NCBI GenBank assembly: GCA_038531745.1 | Contig: JBCBBJ010000010.1 | Location: forward strand, 1 to 64,000 | Direction of reading: 5' to 3' | DNA: 64,000 nucleotides | From: CALLPQ01 sp038531745 | GTDB lineage: Bacteria > Pseudomonadota > Alphaproteobacteria > Caulobacterales > Parvularculaceae | Part shown: positions 1 to 8,211 of the stretch, one piece after another | Layout: every line of letters begins with the position of its first letter | Position numbering within the stretch: position 1 is the stretch's first letter | Notes under the pieces: generated by a model | Told to the model about the DNA's origin: nothing | Databases searched by the model: none | What the model saw: only the letters and a program-made list of their open reading frames with translations | Program-made: the position numbers and the translations under genes

Positions 1-314
1 GAGACCTGCGCGCCGCGCCGACCCGAAGCCTATCTCGCCAGCGAAACCCTCACGCAGTTTCATGAGGTGTTCGAGCCCTTGGATGATGAAGCCCAGATGC
101 AGGAACGCTTTGCCATGGCCTGCGCCTGCGCGCCGGTATACCGCTCTATGCGGATGATCATTTCTTTCGCGATGACGCTCGCAGCCGCGCCCTGACCACC
201 GCCTGCGACGACGGTCTTGCCGCCTACTCCGGCACCCACCTGACCCCCACCGACACGGGCCGCAAACTTCTCAACCGTCTTCTCGACATGCTGCTCGCTC
301 CGGTCGGTGGGTAG
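1..314 (+). pseudogene. hemW: HemW-like radical SAM heme chaperone, C-terminal end, frameshifted
   Basis: This is the 3' end of a gene that enters from outside the window. Frame 1 reads RRPEAYLASETLTQ...QERFAM and then loses sense. From about base 118 the -1 frame continues with LYADDHFFRDDARSRAL and ends TPTDTGRKLLNRLLDMLLA before a TAG at 312-314. Adding one G in the ATGGCC at 115-120 restores an uninterrupted GLRLRAGIPLYADD, which matches the conserved MGLRLREG-type segment and the T..G..LLN C-terminus of HemW (the CPO-like radical SAM family). Without the extra base the frame-1 protein ends at about base 199. A GGG-to-GG sequencing or assembly error is as likely as a real mutation. The radical SAM cysteines lie outside the window, so the family call rests on the C-terminal part only. 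Confidence 0.65.
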
Positions 315-326
315 GGGTCCGTCCGC

Positions 327-355
327 TTGACGGCGCAAAAGAACATCCATAGAAC
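327..355 (+). promoter_or_regulatory. lexA promoter with SOS (LexA) box
   Basis: TTGACG (327-332), a 17-base spacer and TAGAAC (350-355) form a sigma70-type promoter. A perfect GAAC-N7-GAAC element (341-355), the alphaproteobacterial LexA operator read on the other strand as GTTC-N7-GTTC, covers the -10. This predicts LexA autoregulation. The transcript would have a leader of about 70 bases before the lexA ATG. Confidence 0.8.
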
Positions 356-432
356 GTATCTGTTTTGTTCGCAGGCGCAATAGCCAGCCGTCGGCCTCAT
401 GCGATTGCGGGCCCATAAGAAAGAGAGTTTCG

Positions 433-1182
433 ATGCTCACGAAAAAACAGCACGATCTGCTGATCTTCATTGATGGGCGCATCAAGGAAACCGGCATTTC
501 GCCATCATTCGACGAAATGAAAGAGGCTCTGGAGCTGCGCTCGAAATCAGGCATCCACCGCCTGATCACCGCCTTGGAAGAGCGCGGCTTCATTCGCCGT
601 CTGGCGCACCGTGCCCGTGCGCTGGAGATCCTGCGTATGCCGGGCGATCCCTCCCCGGAAAAAACGATTGCTACTGCACCGGGTGCCCCGCCCGCAGCGG
701 CAACCCTGGCCAAGCCCGTGCGTCAGCCCTTTTCCCCCCATGTGGTGGCCGGGGCCTTTGGCGGTGATCGCAAAACACCCGGTGCCCCGCTGGCTGCTGA
801 CATGACCAACCTGCCGGTGCTGGGACGCATTGCAGCCGGTACGCCGATTGAGGCCATCCAGCTGGAGGTTGACCGGTTCGCAACGCCAGCGGCGATGTTG
901 CAGTCGGGGGAGCACTACATCCTGGAGGTGCAAGGCGATTCCATGGTCGACGCCGGCATCCATGACGGCGATATGGCCGTGATCCAACGCTGTAACGATG
1001 CGCCATCAGGCGACATTGTTGTGGCCCTGGTTGATGATCAGGAGGCAACGCTCAAACGCCTGCGCAAACGCGGCGCGTCGGTGGCCCTTGAGGCCGCCAA
1101 TGAGGCCTATGAAACCCGAATCTACGGGCCCGACCGGGTCAATGTGCAAGGTAAACTCGTGGGGATCATGCGGGTTTATTAA
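433..1182 (+). CDS. lexA: LexA SOS repressor / S24 self-cleaving peptidase
   Basis: The product is a transcriptional repressor of the SOS regulon that cleaves itself when RecA filaments form on damaged DNA. The N-terminal winged helix-turn-helix spans residues 1-66 (SFDEMKEALELRSKSGIHRL). A long Ala/Pro-rich linker covers about 70-125. The C-terminal S24 domain carries the Ala135-Gly136 cleavage site (GRIAAGTP), nucleophile Ser170 (QGDSMVD) and Lys208 (EATLKRL). At 249 residues it is slightly longer than usual because of the linker. The ATG follows AAGAAAGAGAG. Its own SOS box lies at 341-355, and recA at 8.2 kb carries a related box, so both core SOS genes are in this window. Confidence 0.97.
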   Translation: MLTKKQHDLLIFIDGRIKETGISPSFDEMKEALELRSKSGIHRLITALEERGFIRRLAHRARALEILRMPGDPSPEKTIATAPGAPPAAATLAKPVRQPFSPHVVAGAFGGDRKTPGAPLAADMTNLPVLGRIAAGTPIEAIQLEVDRFATPAAMLQSGEHYILEVQGDSMVDAGIHDGDMAVIQRCNDAPSGDIVVALVDDQEATLKRLRKRGASVALEAANEAYETRIYGPDRVNVQGKLVGIMRVY

Positions 1183-1261
1183 GGCGTGCGCCAAGGCTCG
1201 CCGTTACGTTGCCCGTGAAGACAGAAGGGCCGTTCTCCATCAACGCCGAAAGGGCATCAAC

Positions 1262-2428
1262 CTAACCACGCAAGGTGGTTTTGCTTTGCGACAATGGGCG
1301 CGGGGGATCTTCGCTATGGTGATCCCGCCGAAACAAATCCGGGTCAAGATTATAAAGATCAACAACCAGATCATCGGTCGTCACGAGTGTGAACCCCCTT
1401 GCCTTGGCGCTGGCGAGCCACGGACCGATCATGGCAATTGTGTCGGGGCGCGGGTGGGCGATGGCGATGGCGAAGCCTGAGCGCCGGGCAATGGCCTCCG
1501 TTTGGGCCAATTGCTGGCGGACGGTCTCGCGCCCTGCCTCGGGGTCGAGAAACACATCGCGGCGCAAATAAAGCGTGCCTTCCCGGGCGGCAATTTGCGC
1601 GCCCACCGTTCGGGGCGAGGTGACACTATCGAGAAAATAGACCTGCCGGTCGCGCAAGGCGCGCATCACCGCTGTCATGCGTCCGCGATTGGCGGTGAGG
1701 CGCGAGCCCATGTGATTATTCACACCGCTATACCCCGCAAGCTGGTCCAGGTTCCACGCAAGATTGCGCCGAAACGCCGACGGCGAGGCACCTGTTGTCA
1801 GGGCACGCGGCCCCGGGTCTTCCGGCCCCACCGGCTCCATGGGCAAATGAAGCAACACCCCATGGCCCAGCGCCGACGCGCGCGGCGCCATGGCGCTAAT
1901 ATCGGGCGCATATGCCAGGAAAGAATGGGTCACCGGCCCCGGCAAGGTGAGGAGCGTGTCAAACACCCCGGCATCAAGACCCACATCATCAAAGACGATA
2001 GCAATACGCGGCCGGGCGTTGGCGGTGTCGACAGCCTCCGCGATCACGGGCATTGTTGATACCGCGGCGGCACCCGACGTTTCACCCGATAGGCCGCCGA
2101 CTATTTTTTCCGAGGTCGATGGCACAAAAACAATATCGCCGCCGTTTCCCTCCCGCAGGCGGGTCACAGCATGATCAACCACCGGATCAAACGCCACCCG
2201 CGGCAAGCTTGATGACCCAAAATCGGGGAACGCTGCGCTCTGGCTATTATGGCCGCCCACAAAGGAGGCCAATGCGCCGGCCCCCATGCCCAGAAAAGCC
2301 ATGGCGATGGACGCCAGTAACCCCGCCCGCCCGGCCGTGCGGCGCACAATTTGCGTGCGGCGCGGGCGGTTTTGTCGTTGCGCCGCCAGCATCGGCATGG
2401 CGGGTAGGTTGGGATGTGTTGCGGACAC
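1262..2428 (-). CDS. Divergent polysaccharide deacetylase family protein (YibQ-like)
   Basis: This is a 388-residue membrane-anchored or exported protein of the divergent polysaccharide deacetylase (DUF610/YibQ) family. These proteins have a NodB-like barrel and in alphaproteobacteria are thought to act on cell-envelope glycans. Visible features are a basic N-terminus followed by one membrane segment (about residues 30-55), the IAIVFDDVG strand with paired Asp, LLHLPMEP, NNHMGSRLT, FLDS and a late IAHPRPDT. I chose the GTG at 2428 because AAAGGAGAG precedes it by a few bases. A longer reading frame upstream runs into the trpG promoter region and has no ribosome site. The gene is divergent from trpG. 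Substrate unknown. Confidence 0.85.
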   Translation of the reverse strand: MSATHPNLPAMPMLAAQRQNRPRRTQIVRRTAGRAGLLASIAMAFLGMGAGALASFVGGHNSQSAAFPDFGSSSLPRVAFDPVVDHAVTRLREGNGGDIVFVPSTSEKIVGGLSGETSGAAAVSTMPVIAEAVDTANARPRIAIVFDDVGLDAGVFDTLLTLPGPVTHSFLAYAPDISAMAPRASALGHGVLLHLPMEPVGPEDPGPRALTTGASPSAFRRNLAWNLDQLAGYSGVNNHMGSRLTANRGRMTAVMRALRDRQVYFLDSVTSPRTVGAQIAAREGTLYLRRDVFLDPEAGRETVRQQLAQTEAIARRSGFAIAIAHPRPDTIAMIGPWLASAKARGFTLVTTDDLVVDLYNLDPDLFRRDHHSEDPPRPLSQSKTTLRG

Positions 2429-2584
2429 AAAACTCTCCTTTACGGCGTGTCGTTGTCGGGTGATTCGCCGCAATTTTGCCCACCCCCATAAAATGGCCCG
2501 CTGCGCGGCAATTCGCGATTCAATCCGTTCGCCCTTTGCTATAAGACGACGCCACACAGTTGTTCCCGTCAACCAACACCGAAA

Positions 2585-3226
2585 ATGCCCATGATCGTTC
2601 TGATCGATAATTATGACAGCTTCACCTGGAATGTGGTGCATCTGATTGGTGGGCTCGGTCATGAGGTGAGCGTTCATCGTCATGACCAGATTTCGGTTGA
2701 TAAGGTGCTGGCGAACGCCGATGACGCCATTGTCCTGTCCCCCGGGCCCGGTCGGCCCGATGCCGCCGGCATTTGCTTGCCGCTTATCGAAAAAGCCGCG
2801 CAAACCGCAACCCCTGTGTTTGGTATATGCCTCGGCGTTCAGGCGATTGCCAAAGCATTCGGGGGGCGGATTATCCGTGCCCCAACTTTACGCCATGGCA
2901 AAACCTCCACCGTGGTGCGCACAAAAGCCCCGTCCTATCTTGAGGCGTTGCCAACAGAATTCGTGGCGACGCGATATCACTCGCTTGTGGCTGACCCAGA
3001 CACGTTGCCCGCCTGCCTCAATGTCACCGCCCATAGCGCCGATGACGGGGAGATCATGGCCCTTGACCATGAAAGCCTACCCATGGCGGGGGTGCAGTTT
3101 CACCCCGAAAGCATTGCCTCAGACCACGGCGCGGCCTTGTTTTCAGCATTTCTGGCATGGGCGAAAAAACGCCAGTGCAGCCACACAGATCAGGGTGCCC
3201 ACCCGCACCCGGATAGCCAACCATGA
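2585..3226 (+). CDS. trpG: Anthranilate synthase glutamine amidotransferase subunit
   Basis: This class I glutamine amidotransferase supplies ammonia for making anthranilate from chorismate, the first step of tryptophan synthesis. The nucleophile Cys82 lies in FGICLGVQAI and the His-Glu pair in FHPESI near residue 177. The N-terminus MIVLIDNYDSFTWN is typical of the family. It can start at 2585 or at the ATG two codons later. The stop overlaps the trpD start (ATGA), which indicates translational coupling. No trpE is present in the window, so the synthase subunit must be encoded elsewhere. Sharing with aminodeoxychorismate synthase (PabA role) is possible. Confidence 0.95.
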   Translation: MPMIVLIDNYDSFTWNVVHLIGGLGHEVSVHRHDQISVDKVLANADDAIVLSPGPGRPDAAGICLPLIEKAAQTATPVFGICLGVQAIAKAFGGRIIRAPTLRHGKTSTVVRTKAPSYLEALPTEFVATRYHSLVADPDTLPACLNVTAHSADDGEIMALDHESLPMAGVQFHPESIASDHGAALFSAFLAWAKKRQCSHTDQGAHPHPDSQP

Positions 3227-4239
3227 GCAGTCCGTTTACCCCCTATTTACGCCAAGCTGGAAATGGCGAGCCCTTTAGCGAAAACGATATGCGCGCGGCC
3301 ATCGACGCGATCTTGCGCGGTACCGTGAGCGACGTGGAAACGGCCGGTTTTTTGATGGCATTGCGCGCGCGCGGCGAAACCATTGCGGAGATCACCGGCG
3401 CCGCACGGGCCATGCGCGCGGCCGCCACACCTGTGGTGACACCCCATACGGTCATTGATACTGCTGGTACCGGCGGTGACGGGGCGGCAACCTATAACAT
3501 CTCTACCGCGGCAGCGCTGATCGCGGCGGGGGCCGGTGCCAAGGTTGCTAAACATGGTAACCGCGCCGCAAGCTCCCTATCCGGATCATCGGACGTGCTC
3601 GCTGCGGCTGGTGTAAATCTATCGGCGTCACCGGAAACGATTAGCACCTGCATTGATGAGGCCGGTGCCGGATTTATGTTTGCGGCGTTTCACCATAAAG
3701 CGGTGGCGCAGGTCGCTGGTGTGCGCAAAGCGCTCGGCGTGCGCACGCTCTTTAATCTACTTGGTCCCCTGACGAACCCGGCGGGCGCGCAACGCCAATT
3801 GATGGGGGTCTTTGATGCCAACTTGGTGACACCGCTCGCCGAAGCCTTACGCAAGCTTGGCGGTACCCATGGCTGGGTTGTTCATGGTGCGGATGGGCTC
3901 GACGAGCTATCGATCTCCGGACCGAGCCGGGTTTGCGCCTTTACCCCCGAGGGGCTATCGAGCTTCGAGGTGACACCCGGTGATGCGGGGCTCGCCAGCC
4001 ACCCCGTTGAGGCCATTAAAGGCGGCACACCGGCGGAAAATCACGCCGCGCTTGTTCGGCTGCTTGATGGGGAGAAAAACGCCTATCGCGATGTGGCCGT
4101 CCTCAATGCCGCCGCCGCGCTGATTGTTGCGGGGTTAGCCGACACGTTGAAGGACGGCGCAAGGCAGGCCGGCGAGGCCATCGACACTGGCAAGGCGAAA
4201 ACGGTTCTCACCCGGCTCGTTGCCATTTCCCAAAGGTAA
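3223..4239 (+). CDS. trpD: Anthranilate phosphoribosyltransferase
   Basis: The enzyme transfers phosphoribose from PRPP to anthranilate, step two of tryptophan synthesis. It has 338 residues, the normal length. The PRPP/Mg site signature GTGGDGAATYNIST is near residue 80, followed by KHGNRAASSLSGSSDVL and later RTLFNLLGPLTNP. The gene starts inside the trpG stop codon, and trpC follows after 8 bases, so trpGDC is one operon. Confidence 0.96.
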   Translation: MSSPFTPYLRQAGNGEPFSENDMRAAIDAILRGTVSDVETAGFLMALRARGETIAEITGAARAMRAAATPVVTPHTVIDTAGTGGDGAATYNISTAAALIAAGAGAKVAKHGNRAASSLSGSSDVLAAAGVNLSASPETISTCIDEAGAGFMFAAFHHKAVAQVAGVRKALGVRTLFNLLGPLTNPAGAQRQLMGVFDANLVTPLAEALRKLGGTHGWVVHGADGLDELSISGPSRVCAFTPEGLSSFEVTPGDAGLASHPVEAIKGGTPAENHAALVRLLDGEKNAYRDVAVLNAAAALIVAGLADTLKDGARQAGEAIDTGKAKTVLTRLVAISQR

Positions 4240-4247
4240 AACGTACC

Positions 4248-5069
4248 ATGACGATCTTGGATGAGATTATCACCTACAAAGCGGTTGAGGTGCACGCCGA
4301 AAAGCAAAACGCGCCGCTGGCCGCGCTGGAGGCACTCGCCCGGGAAGCGGGTCCGGTGCGCCCCTTTAAGGCTGCCCTTGAACGCAAAAGCGCCGCAGGG
4401 GGCACTGCGCTGATCGCCGAGATTAAAAAAGCAAGCCCCTCCAAAGGCGTGATCCGCGAGCACTTTATGCCCGAAGACCATGCCCGGGCCTATGGGTCTG
4501 GCGGGGCAACCTGTTTATCGGTACTCACCGACGGGCCAAGCTTTCAAGGGAACAGCAAATATCTGCGGGTGGCGCGCGCCGCCTCAACCCTACCCGTCCT
4601 CCGCAAAGATTTCATGATTGATCCCTATCAATGCACCCAGGCCCGCGCATGGGGCGCCGATTGCATTTTGGTGATCATGGCGTGCGTGAGTGATCAGCAG
4701 GCGAATGAATTGGTGGATGCCGCCACAGCTCACCACATGGACATACTGGTTGAGGTCCATGACGAGACCGAACTGACCCGGGCACTGACGTTAACTGCAG
4801 GGAAAATGGCGAGCACCATGATCGGCGTCAATAATCGCAACCTTGCAACCTTTGAAACCCGTCTCGACACCACAGCAAGGCTTGCCCGGTTGTGTCCACG
4901 GGACGTTTTTCTGGTGTCGGAAAGCGGTATCAGCGCGCATAGCGATATCGCACAGCTAAAAGCCCATGGCGCAAAGGCGTTCCTGGTTGGCGAAACCCTT
5001 ATGCGCCAAGATGATATAGAAACGGCAACCCGTACACTGATCAATGGCCCCACGGTGGGAATTGCATGA
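4248..5069 (+). CDS. trpC: Indole-3-glycerol-phosphate synthase
   Basis: This is a TIM-barrel enzyme that closes the ring of carboxyphenylaminodeoxyribulose phosphate to indole glycerol phosphate. Family signatures appear in order: IAEIKKASPSKGVI (catalytic Lys), LRKDFMIDPYQ, ILVEVHDETEL, IGVNNRNLATFE and LVSESGI. The protein has 273 residues and is monofunctional, with no trpF fusion. A ribosome site AAAGG lies before the ATG, 8 bases after trpD. It is the last gene of the trpGDC operon. Downstream are about 600 non-coding bases rather than the moaC-moeA pair often found in relatives. Confidence 0.96.
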   Translation: MTILDEIITYKAVEVHAEKQNAPLAALEALAREAGPVRPFKAALERKSAAGGTALIAEIKKASPSKGVIREHFMPEDHARAYGSGGATCLSVLTDGPSFQGNSKYLRVARAASTLPVLRKDFMIDPYQCTQARAWGADCILVIMACVSDQQANELVDAATAHHMDILVEVHDETELTRALTLTAGKMASTMIGVNNRNLATFETRLDTTARLARLCPRDVFLVSESGISAHSDIAQLKAHGAKAFLVGETLMRQDDIETATRTLINGPTVGIA

Positions 5070-5150
5070 ATTCAATACGGATTGTGCATAAGGCGCATAT
5101 GCCCGCAAAAGCGGAGAACACTTCCGATTCAATTCATATCGAAAACCTTC

Positions 5151-5254
5151 GTCCTTCGAGACGCCCTTCGGGCTCCTCAGGATAAGGTTTTTCAAGTAAA
5201 AACAACAATATCCTGATCTTGAGAAGCGCGCGCCAGCGGTCTTCTCGAAGGATG
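5151..5254. repeat. Imperfect intergenic inverted repeat
   Basis: GTCCTTCGAGACGCCCTTCG...CTCAGGATAAGG at 5151-5186 is mirrored by TATCCTGATCTTGAG...CTTCTCGAAGGATG at about 5209-5254. The two arms begin and end with the same CCTTCGAG and TCAGGATA words. This pattern (TTCGAGACGC...GGCTCCTCAGGA) resembles the dispersed palindromic repeats found between genes in many alphaproteobacteria. It sits in the non-coding stretch 5070-5678 between convergent trpC and the AsmA-like gene. Confidence 0.55.
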
Positions 5255-5430
5255 AATGTCGACTGCGATTGAAACGAACATTCTCGAGCGCCGACCCGGG
5301 AACATAGGCCTTTGGCCCCGCACCCATAGCCCGCATCCCCGTCACCTGATCGCGGGGCACATGGTGCGCCGCCTACTGTGGACGATTAGCAGATCGCCTT
5401 GGGAACGACGCCATAGACCCCGTGATCAAG

Positions 5431-5483
5431 CCACGGGGAGGCCCCAGAGGATGCCCCTGGGGATGCCTCGAAGATACCCGTGG
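5431..5483. other. Extended nested stem-loop in intergenic DNA
   Basis: Three stems nest exactly: CCACGGG (5431-5437) with CCCGTGG (5477-5483), GAGGC (5438-5442) with GCCTC (5465-5469), and CCCAG (5443-5447) with CTGGG (5457-5461). That is 17 possible pairs around a 9-base loop. It lies between convergent genes and encodes no convincing protein. It may be a structured RNA, a palindromic repeat unit or a transcription barrier. No T-run follows on either strand to make it a standard terminator. Confidence 0.45.
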
Positions 5484-5678
5484 GGATAAAAGGATGATGT
5501 GGAAACACGTATGCCCGGGCAAACCTGATGTGTAACCGAGATATGTTTCTGCACCCTGAAATCATGGTGAGACAAGGACCGGGTCTGCGCCCCAAGACCC
5601 GGATTTATCAACGCCATATCGCTTCCATCGGCCACCGCACACAATTATTCGGCAGGCAGAGCGCAAAAGCGTGCTCGA

Positions 5679-7793
5679 TCAATTGTTGCCGTCGGACCCG
5701 CCATCATCGTCATTTTCAGTCTTCTCCTCGGCTTTCTTGCGACGACCAAAGAGCGAACCGATGGCTGATTTGGCGGCGTCTTCCACCGCATCTTCCACTG
5801 ATCCTTCTGTAGACTGATCAGTGGCACTATTGTTGGCTGCAGGGTCCGAACTGCCGCCCACGGCCCGGTCCAGCACACTGTCGAGGAGACCACTCGCGGG
5901 ACTGTCTTTCAACTGATCACCCACAGCGCCGTCAATCACGCCGCGCAAACGTTCGCCCGCCTGACCCTTCAAAAGGGCAGCCACATCGACACCGACGTTT
6001 GGTTTGGAAAACGTGCCCGTAATCCGCACGGGGATGGCAAGCCCGTTGCCGCCCGAACCGTCAACATTCAAGGACGCGGCTGGCGTCAACCGCAAATCAA
6101 GGGTTTGTTGCGGCAGGTTGATGGTCCCCGACCCTTTCATCTGCATCACGGGCGAGACAAGATCGATTGTTGGAGCTGTGATGATCCCATTATCCATGGT
6201 GAAATTTGTCAGGAAGGTGCTGAAGTCTGTGGCTTCATCAGCCCCCTGCACAGCGGCGATAGCTGATGTTACCGCCGACGGGTCAATACCCTGCTGAAAA
6301 CTAGCGGCGCTACGGGCGAGCTTTGCCAGATTGATGCCATTGAGTGCCCCGTCAATCACATCGAAACCGCCTTTGCCGTCGAGCGTCCGCATGATCGCCG
6401 CCTGGCTCGCGCCATTGGCCGAAAAGTTGAAGGTAAAGCCCCCAAGCCCAAGAATATTGCGGGTGTTCAAAACGTCGGCAGAAAATGGCTCGGCGTCGAC
6501 TTTGTTCATCTTAAAGTTACCGGCAAAAGACGGCGCGCGCCCGCGGGCATTGACCACAAGCCGGCCAGAGCCATTGCCCTCATACATGGCAAGCTCAGGG
6601 ATATCAGCCGTCATCCGGCCATTATCGATGACAACATCCATCCGGCTTTCGCCAAACTGCATATTGTTCATATAAACGGTCTTTGCACTGACATTCAGAT
6701 CTGCGTCAATGTTGCGAAGGCTGGTAAAATCCATCACCTCTTCGGACCATGCCGGGAACCCAGCCTGTGTGGTGGCTGGCGCTGGCATATAAGGGCGCAG
6801 ATCAAGTGCGTCCGTTGTTAGCGTGCCAGTGGCCTTTGGCCGGGCCCCGCCCATTTTCAACCGCAAATCACCCGCGGCTTTGATCTCATCAAAAGTAATT
6901 TTGGCTCCCGTCAGACGCAAATCATCGGGCGCACCGGCCAGCGTGCCCTTAACGCTAAACTGATCAAAGCCCGGCGCCTCCGGCAAGGGGGCCCCCATCA
7001 GCGCCGCCAATTGCGGCAGATCAGGCGCATCAAAATTCACCTTACCGGCCAATGCCATCGATTGATCCGTAGGCGTTACATCAAGATCACCGCCCATACT
7101 GGTCTCCCCCAGATCGAGAGAGAACTTCATGTCGGTCTTCGCCTGGCGCAAAAAGGCACCGGGCGTTGTCATGACGAGGTCAAGCTTTGCCGGTGCATCC
7201 TGAAAGAGAAGTGTGCCCTGCGCCGATAAGGGCGTATCCAAACTTTTGAGCGTCACGCCCACGTCAATATCTTTAATGGCAAAAGACTGCCCGGCGGCAT
7301 TGTCCGTGTAGGTCGCTGCCCCATTGACGATCCGCACATCACCAAGACGAATATCCCGGATGCTGTCACCATCACTAGCGGCACTATCCGATGCCGCTGC
7401 TTCTTCGCCAACAAAATCCCAGTTGATGGCGCCGTTCTTCTTTTTCTCCAGATTGATGGTTGGCTCGGTGAGGACAAACCGGGTTATCTCAACCTCCCGC
7501 GAAAAGAGTGGGAAAAGCTTCACCCCGATATCCGCCCGCTCCACCCGCGCCAAATAAGGCGAATCGAACCCGGCGGGATTGTCGATTTGCAATTGCGTTA
7601 CCTTAAACGCTGTCGTGGGAATAATCCGGATGCTGATGTCATCGCCAAAAGTCACCGGCCGGCCGAGCTTTGCCGAGGCCTGCTTTTCAATCTCCGCTTT
7701 ATATGTGCTCGCCGGGATCAATTGCGGAACAAAAAACGCCACGGCAAGAACGACGGCAACCAACGTCGCAAGGAAGAAAAAGAGCTTTTTCAT
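5679..7793 (-). CDS. AsmA family protein
   Basis: This is a large envelope protein of the AsmA/TamB-like group, inner-membrane proteins with long periplasmic repeat-beta-groove regions implicated in lipid transport or outer-membrane assembly. The start at 7793 is preceded by AAAGGGAT and gives MKKLFFFLATLVAVVLAVAF, a single N-terminal membrane anchor. The body has the AsmA hallmark early segment (LGRPVTFGDDISIRIIPTTAF, then LARVERADIGVKLFPLF) and the C-terminal AsmA_2-like part ending near LLKGQAGERLRG. The last 60 residues are low complexity, with an acidic Asn/Asp/Gly tail that follows a basic RRKKAEEK patch. Length 704 residues. It is transcribed towards trpC. Confidence 0.88.
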   Translation of the reverse strand: MKKLFFFLATLVAVVLAVAFFVPQLIPASTYKAEIEKQASAKLGRPVTFGDDISIRIIPTTAFKVTQLQIDNPAGFDSPYLARVERADIGVKLFPLFSREVEITRFVLTEPTINLEKKKNGAINWDFVGEEAAASDSAASDGDSIRDIRLGDVRIVNGAATYTDNAAGQSFAIKDIDVGVTLKSLDTPLSAQGTLLFQDAPAKLDLVMTTPGAFLRQAKTDMKFSLDLGETSMGGDLDVTPTDQSMALAGKVNFDAPDLPQLAALMGAPLPEAPGFDQFSVKGTLAGAPDDLRLTGAKITFDEIKAAGDLRLKMGGARPKATGTLTTDALDLRPYMPAPATTQAGFPAWSEEVMDFTSLRNIDADLNVSAKTVYMNNMQFGESRMDVVIDNGRMTADIPELAMYEGNGSGRLVVNARGRAPSFAGNFKMNKVDAEPFSADVLNTRNILGLGGFTFNFSANGASQAAIMRTLDGKGGFDVIDGALNGINLAKLARSAASFQQGIDPSAVTSAIAAVQGADEATDFSTFLTNFTMDNGIITAPTIDLVSPVMQMKGSGTINLPQQTLDLRLTPAASLNVDGSGGNGLAIPVRITGTFSKPNVGVDVAALLKGQAGERLRGVIDGAVGDQLKDSPASGLLDSVLDRAVGGSSDPAANNSATDQSTEGSVEDAVEDAAKSAIGSLFGRRKKAEEKTENDDDGGSDGNN

Positions 7794-8133
7794 CGGTTTA
7801 TCCCTTTCTAAAGGATCGTAAAACGCCATGAGTAGGCGATAGGCGGAACGCAATCACCGGCACAAAAGTTCGCCATATGCCGCGTATTCCCACTGTTATG
7901 CCGACACCGGGCGGGAACAAAGGCCACACCGCGTTTTTGGGCCTAAAATTAAGGCCATCATTTGACGCCGACCTTCTGGTGTTGCGAGCGTTGCGACTTC
8001 TAGCCTTTATTTCCGCTTGTCGAAGAAATCTGCGGGAATCAGGCCACCAGAGGAGAAGATTCTATGGTTAACCGCCTCCAGAACAAAAACAGAATAACTA
8101 GATTAACGCTATAAAATCAATGGTGTAAAGGTC

Positions 8134-8162
8134 TTGTCAAATGAGAACAAATTGCGTACATT
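8134..8162 (+). promoter_or_regulatory. recA promoter with SOS-like box
   Basis: TTGTCA (8134-8139), 17 bases, then TACATT (8157-8162). Between and over them is GAAC-N7-GTAC (8145-8159), one mismatch from the GAAC-N7-GAAC SOS box seen intact at lexA. The arrangement predicts LexA repression of recA. The rest of 7794-8211 contains no convincing gene. Confidence 0.7.
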
Positions 8163-8211
8163 GGAAAGAGTTTGACATGCGGTGATGGCGCCCCAACAAC
8201 GGAGAGAAAGC

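Noticed and set aside
1264..1283. AACCAC-N5-GTGGTT hairpin after lexA as a terminator
   Set aside because: Only six pairs and no proper T-run; it also lies at the stop of the opposite gene.
5256..5489. Plus-strand frame in the trpC/AsmA gap
   Set aside because: It crosses the nested stem-loop, has no ribosome site and resembles no protein.
7877..8071. Small 64-codon frame before recA
   Set aside because: No ribosome site and no likeness; the region is better read as spacer before the recA promoter.
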